Source: an uncultured Lachnospiraceae bacterium
GTDB lineage: Bacteria; Bacillota; Clostridia; Lachnospirales; Lachnospiraceae
Assembly: GCA_947243855.1 (NCBI GenBank)
Contig: CAMXIK010000009.1
Span: 1 to 64,000 of the forward strand
Reading direction: 5' to 3'
Length of the DNA stretch: 64,000 bases
The notes under the pieces are model-generated. The model was not told the DNA's origin, did not search any database, and was given only the letters and a program-made list of their open reading frames with translations. The position numbers and the translations under genes are program-made. Below are positions 1-8,735 of this stretch, piece after piece. The stretch's first letter is position 1. Each line of letters starts with the position of its first letter.

Positions 1-24
1 GCGAGGCAGCCGAAACTGTCTCGC
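1..24. repeat. Short hairpin at the window edge
   Basis: Bases 1-9 (GCGAGGCAG) pair with 16-24 (CTGTCTCGC) around a six-base loop, with one G-U pair. Read on the minus strand, the arm GCGAGACAG followed by a TTTCGG loop resembles modules in the leader near 23.7 kb. A second small dyad, ATAAAGT-cta-ACTTTAT, lies at 27-43. It may be part of a dispersed hairpin element cut by the window edge. Confidence 0.4.
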
Positions 25-96
25 TAATAAAGTCTAACTTTATGGGGTCACCTCAGTTTGAAAACGGAGGCTTTTGTCATGTAATTTTATTTTATG

Positions 97-1032
97 TTAT
101 TGTTCTTCTTCATTGTTTCGGTTGATAACGGTAGATACGATTCCGCAGGAAATGCCGAAAATCGGATAGACAATCCAAGCGTATCTCCATAAATTCCAGA
201 TAAAACCGCAGGCAAGAAAAATCATCGTAGCCACCATCATAATACAGCCGCAGATCAACCCGACTTTTTTATCGTTTTTATAGGTCTGGGAATTGTGATC
301 CTGCATCAGGTTATAGTGTCTGATATTGTACTTGCTTTCCTGTGTGCCAGCATATACAAATAAAGTAACGGCAATCGTTACAAATAGTAAAAAGATAGAG
401 CCGGCCAGAGCGCCTGAATCAAGATCAGAAAGGTTTGTCATTTTAAAGTCTATGATCGGCTCAAGTCCCATCATGATAATAAGACCAGCTATAATCAAGA
501 CAACGCCAGTTGTGATCATAACGGTAAATTTTTTGTGAAAATTTTCTTTTTCTTCTTCCGAATAAAAATCTTCAATATAAGGATGTTTCTTAATAAAATA
601 GTTGTCCTGTAATCCCGTAAAAATAAAAATTGCTACCGCCACTACGACAAAGAGCAAAAATAACATGCCGCTGAGACTATCTCTGTCAAACCCATTACTA
701 TAAGGAAGAACAGCCTGTAAAAAACAAGTTAGGGTAAGTCCCGATAAAATCAAACACACGCCCAGCGTAATTCGTTTACTAAGCTGATTTTTATGCTGAT
801 CATAATGACTCTTATCTTCTATGTATTGGCTGCTGATATCTTTTCGCATCAGATCATCCAACGTACAATGGAAGAGTTCAGTCAACTGCATAAGTTTATC
901 CGTTTCAGGATAGGTGTTGTCGGATTCCCATTTGGAGACGGATTGTCTGGAAACTTCAAGAGCCTCTGCGAGCTGTTCCTGCGTCATATTTTCCCGTTTT
1001 CTTAAAAATTGTAGATTTTCTCCTAAACTCAT
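97..1032 (-). CDS. XRE-family regulator with membrane domain
   Basis: Predicted 311-residue protein with an N-terminal Cro/CI-type helix-turn-helix (about residues 5-60, with the usual QEQLAE and [10 protein letters not shown] elements), then about six hydrophobic segments. This is a common Clostridia architecture in which a DNA-binding domain is tied to the membrane and may sense envelope conditions. I chose the start at 1032 because GGAGG lies five bases upstream and the helix-turn-helix begins at once; the reading frame is open further up to 1146. Target and signal unknown. Its stop is 96 bases from the window edge, so no downstream partner can be judged. Confidence 0.85.
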   Translation of the reverse strand: MSLGENLQFLRKRENMTQEQLAEALEVSRQSVSKWESDNTYPETDKLMQLTELFHCTLDDLMRKDISSQYIEDKSHYDQHKNQLSKRITLGVCLILSGLTLTCFLQAVLPYSNGFDRDSLSGMLFLLFVVVAVAIFIFTGLQDNYFIKKHPYIEDFYSEEEKENFHKKFTVMITTGVVLIIAGLIIMMGLEPIIDFKMTNLSDLDSGALAGSIFLLFVTIAVTLFVYAGTQESKYNIRHYNLMQDHNSQTYKNDKKVGLICGCIMMVATMIFLACGFIWNLWRYAWIVYPIFGISCGIVSTVINRNNEEEQ

Positions 1033-1255
1033 AATAACCTCCATGTCTGTATTTTTATAGTAATGCGCCGGTCGCTTGTACCATAGCCGCACGCCTGTCT
1101 GTTTACCGCTTTGGTAAAGGAGGGTTCGGCTTTGGTACATACCCATTGTATAAAAACATAGATGTAAACTCTAGCAATAGCATGTTGCTTTTCATGATTT
1201 TCATGTAAAGATACAGTTGCATTCCCGTAAATAGGAGGTTTTCATGAGTTTACTG

Positions 1256-1858
1256 TTAAATAATTTTTTCAAAATCTTCCACGCCATGTTTACAGAGAGG
1301 ACAGATGAAATCCGGTGGAAGTTCTTCCCCTTCATAGACATAACCGCAGACTGTGCAGCGCCATCCTTTTGTTTTGGAAGCGTCTGGCTTCGGTTTTACA
1401 AACTCATGATAGTAGGAATAAGTGATCGGTTTCTCATCGGAAACAAGATCGCAGTCGTTTACTGTGCAGATAAAGAGCATGTGGCTTCCCAAGTCCATCA
1501 TATCTTTTACGGTACAGTCAAGAAAGGCGGCCGTATGCTCTGTCAGATAAGGAATCTCCTGTTCCGTCATTTGAAAGGGATATCCTACAAATTTATCCGC
1601 TGAGCGTCCGCTCTGAAAGCCAAAATTCTGAAAAAGAGAAAAAGGGGCGGTTTCCGAGAGAATGGAGAGGGAAAGTTTTTTTGAGTTCTGTGTGATTTCG
1701 CAGGTTAAGTTGTTTTTATTGATAGCTACAGCAATTTGCAGCGGATTACTTGTCACTTGCATCACGGTATTCACAATACAGCCGTTCATTTTCTTGTCAT
1801 ATTTGGATGCGGCAACAAAGAGTCCATAAGAAATTTGATTGAGCGCTTTTGTGTTCAT
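1256..1858 (-). CDS. Flavin reductase with C-terminal rubredoxin domain
   Basis: Predicted 200-residue fusion. Residues 1-150 match the FMN-binding flavin reductase-like fold (start MNTKALNQISYGLF). Residues 165-200 form a rubredoxin with two CxxC knuckles (CTVCGYVYEG and CPLCKHG) for one iron. Such high-molecular-weight rubredoxins in anaerobes pass electrons from NAD(P)H to oxygen- or NO-reducing flavodiiron proteins. A good ribosome site (AGGAGG) precedes the start. Upstream is an imperfect inverted repeat at 1890-1924 overlapping the probable promoter, which suggests repressor control. The exact electron acceptor is unknown. Confidence 0.9.
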   Translation of the reverse strand: MNTKALNQISYGLFVAASKYDKKMNGCIVNTVMQVTSNPLQIAVAINKNNLTCEITQNSKKLSLSILSETAPFSLFQNFGFQSGRSADKFVGYPFQMTEQEIPYLTEHTAAFLDCTVKDMMDLGSHMLFICTVNDCDLVSDEKPITYSYYHEFVKPKPDASKTKGWRCTVCGYVYEGEELPPDFICPLCKHGVEDFEKII

Positions 1859-1889
1859 AAGAATCCTCCTGATACGATAAATTATAATA

Positions 1890-1924
1890 GGAATAGTATA
1901 TGGAAATTTTGTACTATTTATTCC
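1890..1924 (-). promoter_or_regulatory. Candidate operator of the flavin reductase-rubredoxin gene
   Basis: GGAATAGT at 1890-1897 faces ACTATTTATTCC at 1913-1924, an imperfect dyad just upstream of the gene starting at 1858. A minus-strand TATAAT box overlaps about 1881-1888. The arrangement suits a dimeric repressor, but the cognate protein is not identifiable. Confidence 0.4.
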
Positions 1925-2009
1925 ATTATAGTGTTTTAAAAAAGGTAAAGCAAGAAAAAGAGTTGATAAAATAGATGTGCGAAGAAGAGGTTTTTTTGGT
2001 AAAATAGGA

Positions 2010-3419
2010 ATGTCAAAAAATAAAAAAGAAAGCAGTGAAGTTATGAAATTTGAAAGTGCGGAAGCAAAAAGAAATTATATGTTAGAGGAATCAGTGGAAA
2101 AACTAGTTTGCAGATTGGCGGTTCCCACGATTTTAAGCATGCTGGTAACCTCCTTTTATAATATGGCGGATACCTTTTTTGTGGGGAAACTTGACACCCA
2201 GTCTACGGCGGCCGTGGGAGTGGTATTTTCCCTGATGTCTATTATTCAGGCGGTAGGCTTTCTGTTTGGCCACGGGTCCGGAAATTATATTTCCAGAAAA
2301 TTAGGCGCAGGTGAAATCGAAGAAGCCGAAAAAATGTCGGCGGTAGGTTTTTTTACCTCCTTTTTTGCCGGTCTTTTGATTATGGGAGGCTGTATGCTTT
2401 TTATAGAGCCGTTGTCTTATTTCCTCGGTTCTACGGAGACGATCCAGCCTTATACGGTCGCTTATCTGAGAATTATTTTGATCGGTGCGCCAGCTATGAC
2501 GGCTTCTCTCGTTTTGAATAACCAAATGCGTTTTCAGGGAAGCGCGTTTTATGCCATGATCGGCATTGTATCGGGCGCCGTGATTAATATCGTATTGGAC
2601 CCGATTTTGATTTTCAAATGCGGCATGGGCGTTGCGGGAGCGGCGCTTGCCACTACGATCAGTCAATATTTAAGTTTCTTTTTTCTTCTTATTATGATAA
2701 GGCGGGGCGGAAACATACAGATTCGGTTTCGGAATTATAAACCAAGCCTGCATTTTTTGAAAGAGGTCATTCGCGGCGGTATTCCGTCCCTATTTCGTCA
2801 GGGACTTGCCAGTGTAGCTACGATTTGTCTGAATCATGCGGCGGGCGTATACGGTGATGCGGCTATTGCCGGTATGTCCATTGTGTCCCGCATTATGATG
2901 TTTGTAAACTCTGCGTTGATTGGATTTGGACAGGGATTTCAGCCGGTTTGCGGATTCAATTACGGTGCAAAAAGATATGAGCGGGTGTTAAAAGCCTTTT
3001 TCTTTTGCGTGAAAGTGGCCTTTTGCTGTCTTGTGGGCGTTGCGGTTGTGGTGTATCTTTTTGCTCCCGGTTTGGTGACGGTTTTCAGGAAAGGAGATCC
3101 CGCCGTTATTGAAGTGGGGACGGCGGCATTGCGTTATTCCGTGATTGCTCTTCCCTTAAGTTCTTGGATTATTATGTGCAATATGATGCTGCAGTCCATC
3201 GGGAAAGGCTTGAAAGCTTCCATTGTGGCTTCCGCCAGACAGGGGATTTTTTTCCTGCCTCTTATTGCAATTCTTCCTTACTTTTTCGGGTTGGCAGGGG
3301 TAGAAATCTGTCAGGCGGTATCGGATTTCTGTGCGCTTACGGTGTCGATTCCTCTTGGTGTGAGCGTGATCCGGGAAATGCGGCGGGAAGGGCTGGATGA
3401 AAATATTGGTGAAGTTTAA
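2010..3419 (+). CDS. MATE family efflux transporter
   Basis: Polytopic protein of about 469 residues with around 12 membrane segments and typical MATE sequence near the N-terminus (RLAVPTILSMLVTSFYNMAD) and a mid-protein repeat of the same half-fold. MATE proteins export cationic drugs or metabolites using Na+ or H+ gradients. The start is uncertain: GTG at 1977, ATG at 2010 and ATG at 2043 are all in frame, none with a strong ribosome site; family comparison favours 2010 or 2043. It is a single-gene unit in front of the ATPase gene's promoter. Substrate unknown. Confidence 0.9.
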   Translation: MSKNKKESSEVMKFESAEAKRNYMLEESVEKLVCRLAVPTILSMLVTSFYNMADTFFVGKLDTQSTAAVGVVFSLMSIIQAVGFLFGHGSGNYISRKLGAGEIEEAEKMSAVGFFTSFFAGLLIMGGCMLFIEPLSYFLGSTETIQPYTVAYLRIILIGAPAMTASLVLNNQMRFQGSAFYAMIGIVSGAVINIVLDPILIFKCGMGVAGAALATTISQYLSFFFLLIMIRRGGNIQIRFRNYKPSLHFLKEVIRGGIPSLFRQGLASVATICLNHAAGVYGDAAIAGMSIVSRIMMFVNSALIGFGQGFQPVCGFNYGAKRYERVLKAFFFCVKVAFCCLVGVAVVVYLFAPGLVTVFRKGDPAVIEVGTAALRYSVIALPLSSWIIMCNMMLQSIGKGLKASIVASARQGIFFLPLIAILPYFFGLAGVEICQAVSDFCALTVSIPLGVSVIREMRREGLDENIGEV

Positions 3420-3420
3420 A

Positions 3421-3480
3421 TTAGTAAAATGTGATTTAGTAGTTTATACTTTAGTAAATCGTAATTGACTAAAATATAGC
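3421..3480 (+). repeat. Four 15-base phased repeats overlapping a promoter
   Basis: TTAGTA occurs at 3421, 3436 and 3451 and a variant TGACTA at 3466, each exactly 15 bases apart. The last unit overlaps the -35 box of the promoter at 3465-3493. This looks like a tandem operator array upstream of the ATPase gene. Confidence 0.55.
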
Positions 3481-3493
3481 AGTATGGTATATT
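3465..3493 (+). promoter_or_regulatory. Sigma-A type promoter of the ATPase gene
   Basis: TTGACT (3465-3470), a 17-base spacer, and TATATT (3488-3493), followed by AGGAGGG before the ATG at 3520. Confidence 0.7.
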
Positions 3494-3519
3494 ATTGAAT
3501 AACAGGAGGGATAAAAGCT

Positions 3520-4929
3520 ATGTTTATTGGCAGAGAACGGGAACTGGCGTCCCTGAATCAATTATACCAGTCTGATAAATTTGAGTTTGCGGTTGTTTAT
3601 GGCCGCCGCCGCATAGGGAAATCGGCGTTGATCAATCAGTTTGTTCGAGATAAAAAAAATATTTATTTTATGGGCGTAGAGAGCAATGCTGCACAGAATT
3701 TGGAAAATTTCAGCAAAAGCATTATGGAGGTTGAGACTGGCATTCCCGCAGAAACGGCATTTGTCTCTTTTCAGGCGGCATTGGAATATGTCTTTAAGCT
3801 TGCAAAAAAGGAAAGGTTGATTTTAGCGATCGATGAATACCCTTATGTGGCCCGCTCTTCTAAAAGCCTTGCTTCCACATTGCAGCTTTTGATCGATCAG
3901 TATAAGGATAGTTCTAAGCTGATGTTGATTCTCTGCGGTTCTTCTATGTCTTATATGGAAGATCATGTATTGGCGTACAAAGCGCCGCTCTATGGCAGAC
4001 GGACGGCGCAGATGAAGATATTGCCTTTTGATTTTGAAGATGTATGCAGATATTATAAAAATTTTTCTAACGAGGACAAGGCGTTTGTCTACGGAATCGT
4101 AGGAGGAACGCCGCAATATCTGTTGCAGATGGACGACAGAAAGAGTTTGGAAGAAAATATAAAGAATACTTTTTTGAATCCTATTTCTTTTTTATTTGAA
4201 GAGCCGGAAAATCTACTGAAGCAGGAGGTGAGGGAGCCTGCTCTGTATAATGCCATGATTACCGCTATCGCGGCAGGCGCGTCACGGATGGCGGAAATTT
4301 CTACGAAGGTAGGGGAAGATACGAGCGTCTGCGTTACTTATCTGAAAAATTTAATGGCGCTTGGATTAGTTCGGAAAGAAACGCCCTATGGGGAAAAGAC
4401 TTCTCGAAAGTCTATATATTTTATTGATGACAATATGTTTCGATTCTGGTATCGTTTTGTGCCAGAAAACAGTTCTACGATTGTCCGCGGGGCGGTTGAT
4501 ACGGTTTACAAGAGGATAGAACCTCACTTTTCCGATTATATGGGAAAAGTGTTTGAAGAAATATGTAAGCAGTATCTATGGAAGCTTTTGCTTATAGGAA
4601 AATCTCCTGTAGAATTTAAAGAGCTTGGCCGTTGGTGGGGCACGGATTCGTCTACCCGAAGTCAGGCAGAGATTGACATTATGGGAGAGGAGGATCAGGA
4701 TACTGTGCTGTTTGCCGAGTGTAAATGGACAAACGAAAAAGTGGATGTAGGTATTTTAGAAAAACTGGCGGAAAAAAGCAGGCTGTTCCATTACCGCAAT
4801 GTCTATCTCTATCTTTTTGCGAAAAATGGGTTTACCAGAGGGTGCGAGGAAAAAGCGGAGGAGATGGGAAATGTGGAGATGGTTTCCTACAGTGATATGA
4901 TGCAACTGTTTTGTCAAAAAAGGAGATAG
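3520..4929 (+). CDS. DUF234-type AAA+ ATPase
   Basis: Predicted 469-residue protein. Residues 1-35 carry a Walker A site in GRRRIGKSALINQF; a Walker B-like LILAIDEYPYV lies near residue 105. A winged-helix-like middle is followed by a C-terminal DUF234/nuclease-like region with an E-x-D and E-C-K pattern (AEIDIMGEE, FAECKW) around residues 385-410 that resembles PD-(D/E)XK folds. This is the archaeal-type ATPase family common in gut Firmicutes and Bacteroidota; function is not established. Strong promoter and ribosome site. Acts alone here, and is closed by the bidirectional terminator at 4930. Confidence 0.85.
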   Translation: MFIGRERELASLNQLYQSDKFEFAVVYGRRRIGKSALINQFVRDKKNIYFMGVESNAAQNLENFSKSIMEVETGIPAETAFVSFQAALEYVFKLAKKERLILAIDEYPYVARSSKSLASTLQLLIDQYKDSSKLMLILCGSSMSYMEDHVLAYKAPLYGRRTAQMKILPFDFEDVCRYYKNFSNEDKAFVYGIVGGTPQYLLQMDDRKSLEENIKNTFLNPISFLFEEPENLLKQEVREPALYNAMITAIAAGASRMAEISTKVGEDTSVCVTYLKNLMALGLVRKETPYGEKTSRKSIYFIDDNMFRFWYRFVPENSSTIVRGAVDTVYKRIEPHFSDYMGKVFEEICKQYLWKLLLIGKSPVEFKELGRWWGTDSSTRSQAEIDIMGEEDQDTVLFAECKWTNEKVDVGILEKLAEKSRLFHYRNVYLYLFAKNGFTRGCEEKAEEMGNVEMVSYSDMMQLFCQKRR

Positions 4930-4970
4930 ATTATGCCCTCCCAATAATAGGAGGGCATAATTCTATTTTA
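4930..4970. terminator. Bidirectional terminator between convergent genes
   Basis: Perfect 12-base stem ATTATGCCCTCC (4930-4941) and GGAGGGCATAAT (4950-4961), with T-rich sequence on the plus side. It separates the ATPase gene from the convergent membrane protein gene. Confidence 0.8.
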
Positions 4971-6567
4971 TATATTTTCCAGCCGCATACCGCGAAAAAT
5001 TGAAATCGCGGATTCCCATATCCTCTGTTTGCGCTTCCATTCTGAGGTAAAAGTCTTTGATCCAGTATTGATCGTAATAATGGTATTCTTCGGGATTTTC
5101 ATATTTACCGATTTCTGTTTTTTTCAGCATATCCTCTATATCCGTGAGATAAGGATTGATGGAGGGATTCAGGATAGCGGGCGCAGCGTCGGCGGACAGT
5201 GTGCTCAGATAATCTATATCACAGTGCATGATAATTGACCCTCCCGGTATACAAGAATAGCAAGCAGGAAGTTCATATTGATCGCTAAAGGATTCTGTCG
5301 TCAAATTATATCTGGCAACCAGATAGTCCGGATGGGCAAAGGAAAGCGCAATATAACATATGCTCACAACGGACAGTCCGTACAAAAACAGAGGAAACTG
5401 CCTATAGAAAATAAAAGCGGTAACGCCTGCCATTAACAGAAAGATCACCATCAAAGCCCACAATACAAATAACCGCAGGAAGGTCAGGGAATAACTTTCA
5501 ATATAGAGAATCATGCGTAAAGCGCTGGAAAAAATCATGATAAAGGTACAGCCGCAGATCATTGTCAGTATTGTCCGGAGAATTTTATTTTCCTGAAACA
5601 GATGCAGGCAGAGCAGGACAATTAGGAAATTGATGATACTCACTAACAGAAGCTGGAAAAATCCTTCTCTAGCATAGCGCGCGTAAGTATAATTTTCCGG
5701 CAGTTTCATATTGCCGATAAACAAATACAAGATCTGTACGATACTGAACGCCATGTATAAAAGGCAGAGCATGGAAGTAATGACAATCGCGATCACAGCG
5801 TCGAAACGGGTTTTTTCCTCTGTTTTTTCTTTTACCTCTTTTTTGCAGAGAACCGATAAAACGGCATAGGAGGAGAAAAAGACCACAACCATAAGAAAAA
5901 GTATTTTCGTGGCTGTAAAGATGTTCAGGGCTTCCATAAGTCCGGAAAGCATATTTTCAAAAACGACGTCCGCGCTGGTAAGCAGCAGGGTCATGAAGAA
6001 AAGTACCGGAAGGGCAATGAAAAATCCGGCCAAAGCTGGCAAAAAAAGACTTTTTTTTGCGTTATTTTCTTGTTTTTTTGCATCAAAATAAGAAATCATA
6101 TCCGCAAAAGGAGAAAATAAGCATAGAAAAAAAGAACAGGTTGTGTAAAAAACAGCATAAAGGTGTTTACTGAAATTCCACTCCCTGTCATCGTACACGG
6201 TATGGAGCATCAGCACAAAGAAAAGAATAAAAATGCCGCATTTATTCATAGTAAGAATCTGAGGAGAGAATGTCATGCAATTAGAAATTCCTAAAAGAGT
6301 GATCCCTGCTATATAACATACACTGTTTTTTTTGAAGGGAACCCCTAACTTTTTCATAGAGAAGAAGAAACAGCAAAGGGTTCCGACTACGAAAAAAGGG
6401 TAAGTAATCCCGGAAGTATTTTGGTAGAGACAAAAAGCGTAAAATGCGGAGTAGAGAAAACATCCTATGCCAAAGAGGGGAAACTGCCGTCTCATACTGC
6501 GGGTGTATTCGGTATCGGTCTTTTCTTCGACTTTTTCTGCGGGTTGTAAATAAACTGTAGGTTCCAT
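4963..6567 (-). CDS. DUF4153/DUF4173-type membrane protein
   Basis: Predicted 534-residue protein with about 12 hydrophobic segments and a C-terminal soluble tail. The tail has the family-like elements VARYNL and DIDYLSTLSADAAPAI seen in DUF4173/DUF4153 proteins. Start chosen at 6567 because AAGGAG lies six bases upstream; the frame is open to 6621. It is the last gene of a three-gene operon with the XRE regulator and the DUF2975 protein, a trio recurrent in Firmicutes. Biochemical role unknown; the context suggests a membrane complex made with the DUF2975 protein under control of the small regulator. Confidence 0.8.
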   Translation of the reverse strand: MEPTVYLQPAEKVEEKTDTEYTRSMRRQFPLFGIGCFLYSAFYAFCLYQNTSGITYPFFVVGTLCCFFFSMKKLGVPFKKNSVCYIAGITLLGISNCMTFSPQILTMNKCGIFILFFVLMLHTVYDDREWNFSKHLYAVFYTTCSFFLCLFSPFADMISYFDAKKQENNAKKSLFLPALAGFFIALPVLFFMTLLLTSADVVFENMLSGLMEALNIFTATKILFLMVVVFFSSYAVLSVLCKKEVKEKTEEKTRFDAVIAIVITSMLCLLYMAFSIVQILYLFIGNMKLPENYTYARYAREGFFQLLLVSIINFLIVLLCLHLFQENKILRTILTMICGCTFIMIFSSALRMILYIESYSLTFLRLFVLWALMVIFLLMAGVTAFIFYRQFPLFLYGLSVVSICYIALSFAHPDYLVARYNLTTESFSDQYELPACYSCIPGGSIIMHCDIDYLSTLSADAAPAILNPSINPYLTDIEDMLKKTEIGKYENPEEYHYYDQYWIKDFYLRMEAQTEDMGIRDFNFSRYAAGKYIK

Positions 6568-6617
6568 AAGTAACTCCTTTCCTGCGCAAACGCGCGAAAT
6601 CCATGTGTGATCGGGTA

Positions 6618-6869
6618 TCAATTTTTTTCTTTCGCCGTATCGTTTTTTTCGGCGGAAGAATCTTCATCCTCCACATACTGCAAAAGATCCCCCGGTTGAC
6701 AATTCAAGGCTTTGCAGATTTCATTTAGGGTGGAAAGGCGGATCGCCTTCGCCTTATTGTTTTTTAAGATGGACAAATTCGCAAGGGTAATGTCGATCTC
6801 GCCGGCAAGCTCGGTCAGTCCCTTTTTGCGCATCGCCATCATGACGTCTAAATTTATAATAATTGCCAT
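6618..6869 (-). CDS. Small XRE-family regulator (YozG-like)
   Basis: 83-residue Cro/CI-type helix-turn-helix protein with no additional domain apart from an acidic, lysine-rich tail. The core INLDVMMAMRKKGLTELAGE and the later LNEICKALNCQPGDLLQYVE match the short regulators found between DUF2975 and DUF4153-type genes. It probably autoregulates the operon through the dyad at 7446-7464 upstream of the first gene. The gene lies 52 bases downstream of the DUF2975 gene and 50 bases upstream of the membrane protein gene. Confidence 0.85.
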   Translation of the reverse strand: MAIIINLDVMMAMRKKGLTELAGEIDITLANLSILKNNKAKAIRLSTLNEICKALNCQPGDLLQYVEDEDSSAEKNDTAKEKN

Positions 6870-6921
6870 GGTAATCTCGCTTTCTTTATTTGATAGACTT
6901 GAAAGTTTTCCCTTGAGCCTG

Positions 6922-7368
6922 TTAGATCGTCAAGTCGTTTTCCAGTTTGTAGGAGACAGCTTTGTCAAAGACTTTTGCCAGTACCCTGCTGAATAATCCC
7001 GCGATCACAAAAACCAGAATCACAATAAAAACGGCTGGGGTCAGGTAAAGAAAAAGGCGGCAGGCTGTAATGACTGCGATGAAGAAACTGTAAATGCTCA
7101 TTTTATTAAGGCTTTCTACGTTTTCCCTGATAAAGCAGTCGTCGTTTAATACCGAGCGGAACATGTTCCGAAGCTGCTGTAAAATCAATACTGCGAAAAT
7201 GCCCGAAAGGAAAAGAAGCAGGCACAGAGAAGCATAATTTTCCGCAAAATAGTTATTATATCTGCCGTAAAACTTAATACTTAGGGGAAGTGTGACAATG
7301 ACGACAATTCCCGCATAGAACATAAAGTCTAATAATAATTTGGTAAACAGCGTCCATTTATCTTTCAT
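6922..7368 (-). CDS. DUF2975 family membrane protein
   Basis: 148-residue protein with four hydrophobic segments (residues about 10-30, 45-65, 90-112 and 118-140), matching DUF2975. Start chosen at 7368 since AGGAGG lies six bases upstream. First gene of the operon, served by a minus-strand promoter at 7411-7439. DUF2975 genes are almost always paired with a short XRE regulator, as here. Function is not known; a regulatory or immunity-like membrane role is an inference only. Confidence 0.8.
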   Translation of the reverse strand: MKDKWTLFTKLLLDFMFYAGIVVIVTLPLSIKFYGRYNNYFAENYASLCLLLFLSGIFAVLILQQLRNMFRSVLNDDCFIRENVESLNKMSIYSFFIAVITACRLFLYLTPAVFIVILVFVIAGLFSRVLAKVFDKAVSYKLENDLTI

Positions 7369-7393
7369 AAAAATCCTCCTGCATGTTGCTTTT

Positions 7394-7471
7394 ATCACCT
7401 TTGTGATTTAAAAATAGCACAGTAAAAAATGAATGTCAATAAAAATTTATCGTTTCTCGATAAAAATTTAT
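7394..7471 (-). promoter_or_regulatory. Promoter and operators of the DUF2975 operon
   Basis: On the minus strand TTGACA (7439-7434) and TATTTT (7416-7411) have a 17-base spacer. Immediately upstream of the -35 is a dyad TTTATCG-tttct-CGATAAA (7446-7464), and in the 5' leader a second dyad ATCAC-cttt-GTGAT (7394-7407). Both are plausible sites for the operon's own XRE protein. Confidence 0.65.
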
Positions 7472-7517
7472 GTTGTGATATACCCAGAAGGCATAAAAAG
7501 ACATTCCATTTTTGAAT

Positions 7518-7546
7518 TTGCCATTCTAATTTTTGTATTTTATAAT
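7518..7546 (+). promoter_or_regulatory. Promoter of the aldo/keto reductase gene
   Basis: TTGCCA (7518-7523), 17-base spacer, TATAAT (7541-7546); about 55 bases upstream of the start codon. Confidence 0.6.
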
Positions 7547-7600
7547 AAACAGTATCAGTGAAGGTATGGGTTGTTTTAGGCTATAGGAAAGGAGAAGGCT

Positions 7601-8731
7601 ATGGTTTATCGTGATTTTCAGGGATTACAATTATCTGCGCTGGGATTGGGCGCGATGCGTCTGCCGGTGGTGAATGGAAAAGATGCGGATATTGACGGTG
7701 CGGCTGTGGAGGAAATGGTTGCTTATGCCATGGAACACGGCGTCAATTATTACGATACGGCATGGGGTTATCATGACGGAAATTCAGAGACGGTGATCGG
7801 CAGCGCGCTTAAAAAGTACGATCGGGGAAGCTTTTATCTTGCTACAAAGTTTCCAGGGTATGATCTTGCCAACATGCCAAAGGTGAAAGAAATTTTTGAG
7901 AGACAGATTGAGAAATGCGGTGTGGAATATTTTGATTTCTATCTTTTCCACAATGTATGCGAGATGAACATCGACGCTTATCTGGATGAGAAATTTGGCA
8001 TTTATGAGTATCTAATGGAACAGAAAAAGAACGGGCACATTAAGCATCTTGGTTTTTCCGCTCATGGAAGCTGTGAAATTATGAAGCGCTTTCTGGATGC
8101 TTACGGCAAGGATATGGAGTTTTGTCAGATTCAGTTGAATTATATTGACTGGACCTTTCAGGATGCGAAGGAAAAGGTGGAATTGTTAAATTCGTATCAT
8201 ATCCCGGTTTGGGTGATGGAACCCCTGCGCGGCGGTCGTCTGGCAAAGCTGCCGGAGGAAGCGGCAAAGGTGTTACAAAATCTGCGTCCGGATGAGGGTA
8301 TTCCGGCTTGGGCGTTCCGTTTCTTGCAGACGCTTCCGGAAGTGAAGGTGATTCTCTCCGGTATGTCCAATCTGGAGCAGCTAAAAGAAAATATAAAAAC
8401 ATTTGAGACGGATCAGCCTCTTTCCAAAGAGGAAATGGGTTCTCTTCTTGCGATTGCGGACGGTATGTTGAACGGCACGCTGCCTTGTACGGCTTGCCAT
8501 TACTGCACCAGCCATTGTCCGAAAGGGCTTGATATTCCCATGCTTTTGAGTCTGTATAACGAACATAGTTTTACGGGCGGCGGTTTCATTGCACCGATGG
8601 CGCTTTCGGCTGTACCGCAGGAAAAACAGCCTGCCGCTTGTATCGGCTGCCGCAGTTGTGAAAAAGTCTGCCCGCAGCAAATCAAGATATCCGAAGCGAT
8701 GGCGGATTTTAATGCGAAACTGAGAGGATAA
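7601..8731 (+). CDS. Aldo/keto reductase with 4Fe-4S C-terminal domain
   Basis: 376-residue protein. Residues 1-275 form the aldo/keto reductase TIM barrel (LGLGAMRLPV near the start, the D-x-A-x-x-Y element YYDTAWGYHDG with catalytic Tyr, and a later LKHLGFSAHG-type strand). The C-terminus holds two ferredoxin-like cysteine clusters, CTACHYCTSHCP and CIGCRSCEKVCP, for two 4Fe-4S centres. Members occur widely in anaerobes and are usually annotated only as oxidoreductases; substrate unknown. It has its own promoter, an AAAGGAG ribosome site, and a strong terminator behind it. Confidence 0.92.
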   Translation: MVYRDFQGLQLSALGLGAMRLPVVNGKDADIDGAAVEEMVAYAMEHGVNYYDTAWGYHDGNSETVIGSALKKYDRGSFYLATKFPGYDLANMPKVKEIFERQIEKCGVEYFDFYLFHNVCEMNIDAYLDEKFGIYEYLMEQKKNGHIKHLGFSAHGSCEIMKRFLDAYGKDMEFCQIQLNYIDWTFQDAKEKVELLNSYHIPVWVMEPLRGGRLAKLPEEAAKVLQNLRPDEGIPAWAFRFLQTLPEVKVILSGMSNLEQLKENIKTFETDQPLSKEEMGSLLAIADGMLNGTLPCTACHYCTSHCPKGLDIPMLLSLYNEHSFTGGGFIAPMALSAVPQEKQPAACIGCRSCEKVCPQQIKISEAMADFNAKLRG

Positions 8732-8735
8732 AAAT

